Source of the DNA: JBBRMW01 sp038239365
GTDB lineage: Bacteria; Chloroflexota; Anaerolineae; Aggregatilineales; UBA2796
Length of the DNA: 19,940 nucleotides
NCBI GenBank assembly: GCA_038239365.1
Contig: JBBSEU010000085.1
Coordinates: 1-19,940 of the forward strand
Direction of reading: 5' to 3'
The notes beneath the pieces are model-generated. The model was not told the DNA's origin and did not search any database. It saw nothing but the letters and a program-made list of their open reading frames with translations. Shown here piece by piece: positions 15,770 to 19,940 of this stretch. The stretch's first letter is position 1. The number at the start of each line of letters is the position of its first letter. The translations under genes were made by a program, and so were the position numbers.

Positions 15770-16182
15770 TGTACCCTGATGATCGGGTGCTGGTCGGTGT
15801 AATCAATCGGCGGCGCGATTTTGAATTATTGCACCGTCAGTTGTGGTATCGCATCCCGATTATGAGTGCGCCGCTGTGTGTCGATACTGACTACATGGCG
15901 TTTTACCTGAGCCGCACATTCAAAGAACAAAACGGCACGATCAGCTACTATGCGCGGCGCACTGGTTTTGAATTGGCCTGTCGCCGCGATTTGCTGCCCG
16001 ACGAACCCGATCACCCCCGCGCCGCTGAAATGTACTTCAAGTTGCAATTTCGCACGCTCGAACGCAAAATGCCGCCGATTACGAATCCATCACGGCGCGT
16101 GATCTCGTTCATCTATACGACTTGGGAACGCTTCGAGACCGCCCGAACAGTGAGTGATCTTTATGTGAGGGGACGTGGTTAG
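15769..16182 (+). CDS. Conserved-looking protein of unknown function
   Basis: A 137-residue soluble protein with no membrane segment. It starts on the TGATG junction with the PLP enzyme. Visible features are V-L-V-G-V-I-N-R-R-R-D-F near the N-terminus, W-Y-R-I-P (about 26-30), D-Y-M-A-F-Y-L (about 41-47), I-S-Y-Y-A-R-R-T-G-F-E-L, R-R-D-L-L-P-D-E-P-D-H-P-R-A (about 72-85) and a basic C-terminal half ending in F-I-Y-T-T-W-E-R-F. I have the impression of similar uncharacterised proteins in Chloroflexota, but cannot name a family. The aromatic and basic content would fit a nucleic-acid-binding domain, which is speculation. Confidence 0.75.
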   Translation: MYPDDRVLVGVINRRRDFELLHRQLWYRIPIMSAPLCVDTDYMAFYLSRTFKEQNGTISYYARRTGFELACRRDLLPDEPDHPRAAEMYFKLQFRTLERKMPPITNPSRRVISFIYTTWERFETARTVSDLYVRGRG

Positions 16183-16183
16183 C

Positions 16184-16777
16184 ATGGCTGATGTACTCTT
16201 AAAACCATCGACAATTACACTGGATGAACTGCTGCAACTTGGCTCGGATGCACGCATCGAAATTATCAATGGAGAGATCGTCGAAATGTCACCCGTTGGC
16301 ATCGAACATGCAATCATTGCCGATAACGTTTATCGGGTGCTGTTTCAATTCGTCACGAAAAACAACCTGGGCTACGTCTTTTCCGCAGATTTGATTTATG
16401 TCCTGAAAGAAGATAAAGCAGAAAAACTGCGGGATACATGTGTACCAGATACATCATTTGTGCGGCGCGGGCGTTTCCCAAAAGAGTTCAACATTAAAAA
16501 GCCGTTTCCGGGCGCGCCTGATTTGGCAGTTGAAGTGATGTCACCCGACGATAAAGCCGAGGACATGGAAGCGAAGATCGGCGCGTACTTCGAGGCTGGA
16601 ACGGATCAGGTTTGGGTGCTTTATCCGAAACGTGCTAGCCTGCACCAGCATCGCCGAGTCGATTTGAAAATCGTCCGGGTTTACCAGGGCAGCGATGTAA
16701 TTGACGCTGAATCGCTGTTCCCCGATTTACAATTAGCGGCTCAAGACCTGTTCGCCATGCCGGATTTTGGGAATTAA
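16184..16777 (+). CDS. Uma2 family (PD-(D/E)XK) endonuclease-like protein
   Basis: Uma2 (DUF820) proteins have a restriction-endonuclease-like fold. Their biological role is poorly known, and they occur as large paralogous families in cyanobacteria and Chloroflexota. About 197 residues from ATG 16184; a GTG at 16175 is an alternative start. Family landmarks are R-I-E-I-I-N-G-E-I-V-E-M-S-P (about 25-38, counting from ATG), V-P-D-T-S-F-V (the first catalytic Asp), L-A-V-E-V-M-S-P-D-D (the Glu of E-x-[KV]) and K-I-G-A-Y-F-E-A-G with V-W-V-L-Y-P. It lies one base after the previous gene and abuts ssnA directly. The second Uma2 gene downstream of ssnA is a distant paralogue with a longer N-terminus. 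Confidence 0.88.
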   Translation: MADVLLKPSTITLDELLQLGSDARIEIINGEIVEMSPVGIEHAIIADNVYRVLFQFVTKNNLGYVFSADLIYVLKEDKAEKLRDTCVPDTSFVRRGRFPKEFNIKKPFPGAPDLAVEVMSPDDKAEDMEAKIGAYFEAGTDQVWVLYPKRASLHQHRRVDLKIVRVYQGSDVIDAESLFPDLQLAAQDLFAMPDFGN

Positions 16778-18127
16778 ATGCTCATCATTAACGCAACCCT
16801 TGTCAACTGGACGCCCCGTGAAGTGACGCCTGACCGCGCGCTCCTGATCCGCGACGGCCTGATTGTCGAGATCGGCAAATCCTCAGAACTGATCGAACGC
16901 TACCCGGCAGAAGAACAACGCGATGCAAAAGGGCGCTATGTGATGCCCGGCAACATTTGCGCGCACACCCATTTTTACGGCGCATATGCACGCGGCTTAG
17001 CGATTCCCGGACCCGCTCCGCGTGATTTTCCTGAGATATTGCGGAAGTTGTGGTGGCCGCTCGATCTGGCCTTAACCGCCGAAAGTGTGCGTCATAGTGC
17101 GCTGGTGTGTCTGGTAGATGCCGTCAAGCATGGCACAACTACCTTGTTTGATCATCACTCCAGCCCAAATGCGATTGATGGCAGCCTGAATGTTATCGCG
17201 GATGCCGTTGAGCAGGCCGGATTGCGCGCCGTCTTGTGCTACGAAGTGACGGATCGCAACGGCCCGGAAAAGACCGAACAAGCCATTGCCGAAAACGTGC
17301 GCTTTTTGAAGGCTGCAAAACAACGCAAGAATATTGGGGCTATGTTTGGCTTGCACGCGAGTATGACTCTTAGCAGCCGAACATTAGAAATGGCGCTACA
17401 TGAATGTTTATCAATTAATGGAAGCTCCAGATTTCATATCCATGTTGCCGAACATGAAGCCGATCAAGAAAACGCCTTAGCTGAATATAATTCCCGCGTT
17501 ATTGAGCGTTTGGATAATTACGGCATTTTAGGGCATCAAACTATTGTTGCTCATGCAATCCATATCAGTGAAACGGAAATGGAAGACTTATTTACCACAG
17601 GCACCTGGGTAACACATCAACCGCGCTCAAATATGAATAATGCTGTTGGCGCAGCCCAAATTGACAAAATGATAGAGCGTGCAGTCAACGTGTGTCTTGG
17701 GAATGATGGCTTTAGTAATGATATGTGGGCAGAATGGAAAGCGGCCTATTTTCTTCATAAAGTGGTTTCCCGCGATCCCCGTGCCGCGAATGGCTACACT
17801 ATTGAAACAATTGCCGCTGACAATAATGCACGATTGGCTGAACAATTCTTTGCTGGAACAATAGGCAAACTCGTGTCGAGCGCAGTTGCCGATCTGATCA
17901 TCCTCGACTATCACCCCTTCACGCCGATGACCGCCGACAACCTGCCCTGGCACGCCATCTTCGGCTTCGAGTCGGATATGGTCACGGCCACGATGGTCGC
18001 TGGTAAGTTTCTGATGTGGGAGCGCGTCCTGTTAACGCTGGATGAGATCGCTATTGCTGCCGAAGCTCTGACTCATGCCCCCGAAGTTTGGGCGCGTTAC
18101 CGCGCGAATGTCGAGGCGTTAGGATGA
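16778..18127 (+). CDS. ssnA: SsnA-like amidohydrolase
   Basis: A 449-residue amidohydrolase resembling E. coli SsnA, a putative aminohydrolase of the selenium/purine (yge-ygf) cluster. Metal motifs: A-H-T-H-F-Y (about 62-67), H-I-H-V-A-E (about 222-227), V-A-H-A-I-H (about 255-260) and L-G-N-D-G-F-S-N-D (about 307-315). SsnA-specific resemblance includes L-W-W-x-L-D-x-A-L (about 88-97), D-H-H-S-S-P (about 125-130), R-S-N-M-N-N and the ending around A-D-N-L-P-W-H-A-I-F-G. The exact substrate of SsnA is not known to me; family chemistry suggests deamination or ring opening of a purine-derived compound. The gene abuts Uma2 and overlaps the next small ORF by ATGA. From roughly 17370 to 17870 (residues about 198-364) it is markedly AT-richer than both flanks. 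Confidence 0.85.
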   Translation: MLIINATLVNWTPREVTPDRALLIRDGLIVEIGKSSELIERYPAEEQRDAKGRYVMPGNICAHTHFYGAYARGLAIPGPAPRDFPEILRKLWWPLDLALTAESVRHSALVCLVDAVKHGTTTLFDHHSSPNAIDGSLNVIADAVEQAGLRAVLCYEVTDRNGPEKTEQAIAENVRFLKAAKQRKNIGAMFGLHASMTLSSRTLEMALHECLSINGSSRFHIHVAEHEADQENALAEYNSRVIERLDNYGILGHQTIVAHAIHISETEMEDLFTTGTWVTHQPRSNMNNAVGAAQIDKMIERAVNVCLGNDGFSNDMWAEWKAAYFLHKVVSRDPRAANGYTIETIAADNNARLAEQFFAGTIGKLVSSAVADLIILDYHPFTPMTADNLPWHAIFGFESDMVTATMVAGKFLMWERVLLTLDEIAIAAEALTHAPEVWARYRANVEALG

Positions 18128-18219
18128 TGCCCGAAGTTGTGACTGATGATCCTGTAACCTTACTCACTATTGGAGGGGCAGTTAAAACCATGTTGAAGGT
18201 TGATGCGGAGGCAGAGTGA
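18124..18219 (+). CDS. 31-codon ORF coupled at both ends; possible Uma2 remnant
   Basis: An ATG at 18124 overlaps the ssnA stop (ATGA), and the ORF runs to TGA at 18217-18219, which overlaps the GTG start of the next Uma2 gene (GTGA). This gives 31 residues with an acidic start and the tail G-G-A-V-K-T-M-L-K-V. The tail is reminiscent of the C-terminal end of the following Uma2 protein (V-A-A-V-K-A-M-L-E). It may be a real leader or coupling peptide, a relic of a deleted Uma2 copy, or chance. GGAGG at 18207-18211 inside it is the ribosome binding site for the downstream gene. Confidence 0.35.
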   Translation: MMPEVVTDDPVTLLTIGGAVKTMLKVDAEAE

Positions 18220-18953
18220 ACATTGATGTTGTAGCCGACGATGTACAATCGCTGCGAACTAAACTTGGCGAACTGACTTATGAAGATCGTGACATTTTGA
18301 TTCGTGCCTTGATTGGCGATGATATTGATTTGCCCGCAGGTGAAATCATTGCCGTTGGCGTCTCACTTGAAGACTACATGGAACGCTACGCGGAAGATCA
18401 CTGTGAGTGGGTGGAAGGATACGTTATCAAAATGTCGCCAGGAAGCCTCAAACATAACGGCATTATTTACTATCTGTACGATCTGCTCAGAATCTTTTTC
18501 GCACGCAGGTCAATTGGACGTGTTGTTGGACAACCTTTTGTGATGCGTTTACCGGCATTTCCTCGCCGTCGCAGAGAGCCGGATTTGTTCGTTGTCTTAA
18601 AGACCAATCCATCAGAACTCAAAGATACCTACATGGATGGTCCGGCAGATATTTGCATCGAAATCGTGTCAGATGAAAGCTTCGAACGCGATCACGGCGA
18701 AAAATTTAAAGAATACGAGAAGGGCAGTGTTCCCGAATATTGGATTATTGATCCATTGCGGAAAGAAGGCCGTTTCTACCGCCGTGACGAAGCCGGACTA
18801 TATATTCATCAGGCAGTCGATTCACAGGGCAATTATTTTACGCCCACACTCCCCAAATTGGCGATAAACATTCCAACGCTCTGGATAGACGAATTACCTG
18901 ACCCAGAAGCAATCGTTGCGGCGGTCAAAGCCATGTTGGAGTCTGCCTCTTGA
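18216..18953 (+). CDS. Uma2 family endonuclease-like protein, second copy
   Basis: A 245-residue Uma2/DUF820 protein, starting at GTG with GGAGG 4 bases upstream. An extra N-terminal region of about 50 residues (acidic, helical) precedes the fold. Core landmarks are Y-M-E-R-Y-A-E-D-H-C-E-W-V-E-G-Y-V-I-K-M-S-P (about 53-74), R-R-R-E-P-D-L-F-V-V (catalytic Asp near 123), I-C-I-E-I-V-S-D-E-S (Glu near 149) and K-F-K-E-Y-E-K-G-S-V-P-E-Y-W-I-I-D (about 166-182). The acidic residues of a PD-(D/E)XK site are therefore kept. Its stop overlaps the TTG start of the TIR gene (TTGA), so the two are translationally coupled. This is the strongest hint to partner function for either gene. Confidence 0.88.
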   Translation: MNIDVVADDVQSLRTKLGELTYEDRDILIRALIGDDIDLPAGEIIAVGVSLEDYMERYAEDHCEWVEGYVIKMSPGSLKHNGIIYYLYDLLRIFFARRSIGRVVGQPFVMRLPAFPRRRREPDLFVVLKTNPSELKDTYMDGPADICIEIVSDESFERDHGEKFKEYEKGSVPEYWIIDPLRKEGRFYRRDEAGLYIHQAVDSQGNYFTPTLPKLAINIPTLWIDELPDPEAIVAAVKAMLESAS

Positions 18954-19940
18954 GTCGCATTTTCATCAACTACCGCCGCCAGGACACCGAAGGCTACGTG
19001 GGCCGCCTGTACGATCATCTGACCCAGCATTTTGAGCGCGGCGATGTGTTTATGGATGTGGATAGCATCCCGCCCGGTGCCGACTTCGTGGAGCATCTGG
19101 AAAAAGCCGTCTCCGGTTGCGATGTGGTTTTGGTGATGATCGGCCCACAATGGTTGACCTGTACCGATGATGCAGGCGCGCGGCGTTTGCAGCAGTGGAA
19201 CGATTTCGTGCGAATCGAGATCGCCAGCGCGATTAAGCAGAATAAGCTAATCATCCCGGTTTTGGTAGGCCGCGCCCGAATGCCAGCGCCCGCCGAATTG
19301 CCGGACGATTTGACAGTGTTGGCACGGCGTAACGCCCTTGAACTGAGCCATCAACGTTTTGCCTACGACATGGAAAAGCTGGTCAGCACTATCAAAGCCG
19401 CCATACCTGCCAATGAGTCGATGAAAAGCGACACACCCTCCGAGACGATCCGGGAAAAAGCCGCAGCCCTCAAAAAATTGCGGGATGATCTGGTCAATGC
19501 CACCACCTCACCGTTGTATGAGACGCGCATCGCCAACCGCGCCTTTCCGGTTTTGGGTGAAGGCAACCCGGATGCGAATATCCTGTTTATCGGCGAAGCG
19601 CCCGGCAAAACCGAGGCCGAGCAGGGGCGGCCATTCTGTGGGCCGTCGGGCGAAGTGTTAGAAGAAATGCTGAACAGCATCGGCCTCAAGCGTGAAGATA
19701 CGTTCGTCACCAACCTGATTTTGGATCGCCCGCCCGAAAAGCGCGATCCTACACTTGAGGAAATCGCCTACTACACGCCCTTTGTAGACCGGATCATTGA
19801 TGTTGTTCAGCCTGCCGTCATTTGCACGCTTGGCCGTTTTGCCATGCAGTACATGCTCAAAAAGCTGAATCTACCGGATAAGGGCAGCACGATCAGCCAG
19901 ATTCACGGTAAACTGATTAAGACTCAGATGCCCTATGGCG
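18950..19940 (+). CDS. TIR domain-uracil-DNA glycosylase fusion (partial at right edge)
   Basis: One uninterrupted frame from TTG 18950 to the window end (330 residues, no stop). Residues 1-150 are a TIR domain: R-I-F-I-N-Y-R-R-Q-D-T (3-13), V-F-M-D-V-D-S-I-P-P-G-A-D-F (33-46) and V-L-V-M-I-G-P-Q-W-L (60-69). Glu90 in F-V-R-I-E-I is the likely NADase-type glutamate. After a linker (about 151-175), residues 176-330 match a family 4-like uracil-DNA glycosylase: G-E-A-P-G with E-x-x-x-G-R-P-F-x-G (215-231), T-N-L-I-L-D-R-P-P-E-K-R-D-P (254-267) and C-T-L-G-R-F-A. The four Fe-S cysteine positions of family 4 read Ala184, Ser187, Asp259 and Tyr275. The C-terminal H-P-A motif region is beyond the window. 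No good ribosome binding site precedes the TTG, so coupling to Uma2 is likely. A defence effector role is inferred. Confidence 0.85.
   Translation, partial: MSRIFINYRRQDTEGYVGRLYDHLTQHFERGDVFMDVDSIPPGADFVEHLEKAVSGCDVVLVMIGPQWLTCTDDAGARRLQQWNDFVRIEIASAIKQNKLIIPVLVGRARMPAPAELPDDLTVLARRNALELSHQRFAYDMEKLVSTIKAAIPANESMKSDTPSETIREKAAALKKLRDDLVNATTSPLYETRIANRAFPVLGEGNPDANILFIGEAPGKTEAEQGRPFCGPSGEVLEEMLNSIGLKREDTFVTNLILDRPPEKRDPTLEEIAYYTPFVDRIIDVVQPAVICTLGRFAMQYMLKKLNLPDKGSTISQIHGKLIKTQMPYG

Noticed and set aside
19363..19713. Minus-strand open frame opposite the TIR-UDG linker and UDG start
   Set aside because: Shadow of the sense frame, whose UDG motifs are clear.
18950..19940. TIR and UDG as two separate genes joined by a sequencing error
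   Set aside because: I translated the whole stretch and it is one frame with no stop. The linker has no internal ribosome binding site with a good start, so a true fusion is the simpler reading, though not proven.
1..19940. CRISPR array, tRNA/rRNA genes or a replication origin
   Set aside because: Reading both strands I found no regularly spaced repeats, no tRNA-like cloverleaf and no clustered DnaA-box pattern.

Overview
The window looks like a bacterial chromosome segment, most plausibly from a Chloroflexota (Anaerolineae-like) genome. This is a judgement from remembered protein resemblance and gene content (VKOR homologue, single bifunctional Rel, paralogous Uma2 nucleases, VapBC-like pair, TIR fusion), not from a marker gene. 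Base composition is moderate, with GC-rich housekeeping genes and several AT-richer patches. Coding density is very high, no stretch over 300 bases lacks a gene, and I saw no tRNA, rRNA or CRISPR array.

Layout. (1) 1-1283: the tail of an IS66-type transposase, then a multi-pass membrane protein that appears to have lost its 5' end to the insertion. (2) 1280-3034, minus strand: a two-gene unit, moeA (molybdenum insertion into molybdopterin) followed by a VKOR-family disulfide-forming membrane protein. (3) 3127-5325: rel, the bifunctional (p)ppGpp synthetase/hydrolase, divergent from moeA across a short region where the two candidate -10 boxes overlap. (4) 5417-6565, minus strand: dgoD, D-galactonate dehydratase, convergent with rel across a hairpin-rich gap. 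(5) 6724-12303: a tightly packed rightward operon with 8-oxoguanine deaminase, a small ABM-like protein, a YgeY-like M20 hydrolase, a GNAT acetyltransferase, a membrane-anchored alpha/beta hydrolase and a threonine synthase-like PLP enzyme. (6) 12343-12998: a VapBC-like toxin-antitoxin pair. (7) 13005-18127: a GtrB-like glycosyltransferase, a small helical protein, a second fold-type II PLP enzyme, an unrecognised conserved-looking protein, a Uma2 nuclease and an SsnA-like amidohydrolase. (8) 18124-19940: a 31-codon ORF, a second Uma2 nuclease and a TIR-uracil-DNA glycosylase fusion that runs off the right edge.

Two themes stand out. First, 8-oxoguanine deaminase (product: urate) lies with homologues of YgeY and SsnA, which belong to the bacterial anaerobic purine/urate degradation set. 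YgeW, YgfK, HydA and xanthine dehydrogenase are absent here, and two fold-type II PLP enzymes are present instead of a recognisable diaminopropionate ammonia-lyase. This may be a rearranged or variant purine-salvage or catabolic locus. Second, the right end carries a translationally coupled Uma2 / TIR-UDG pair. In the glycosylase domain, all four positions expected to hold the [4Fe-4S] cysteines are substituted (Ala184, Ser187, Asp259, Tyr275). A TIR domain (often an NAD-consuming module) fused to a cluster-less DNA glycosylase and coupled to a PD-(D/E)XK nuclease is the best candidate here for an undescribed system, possibly defence-related.
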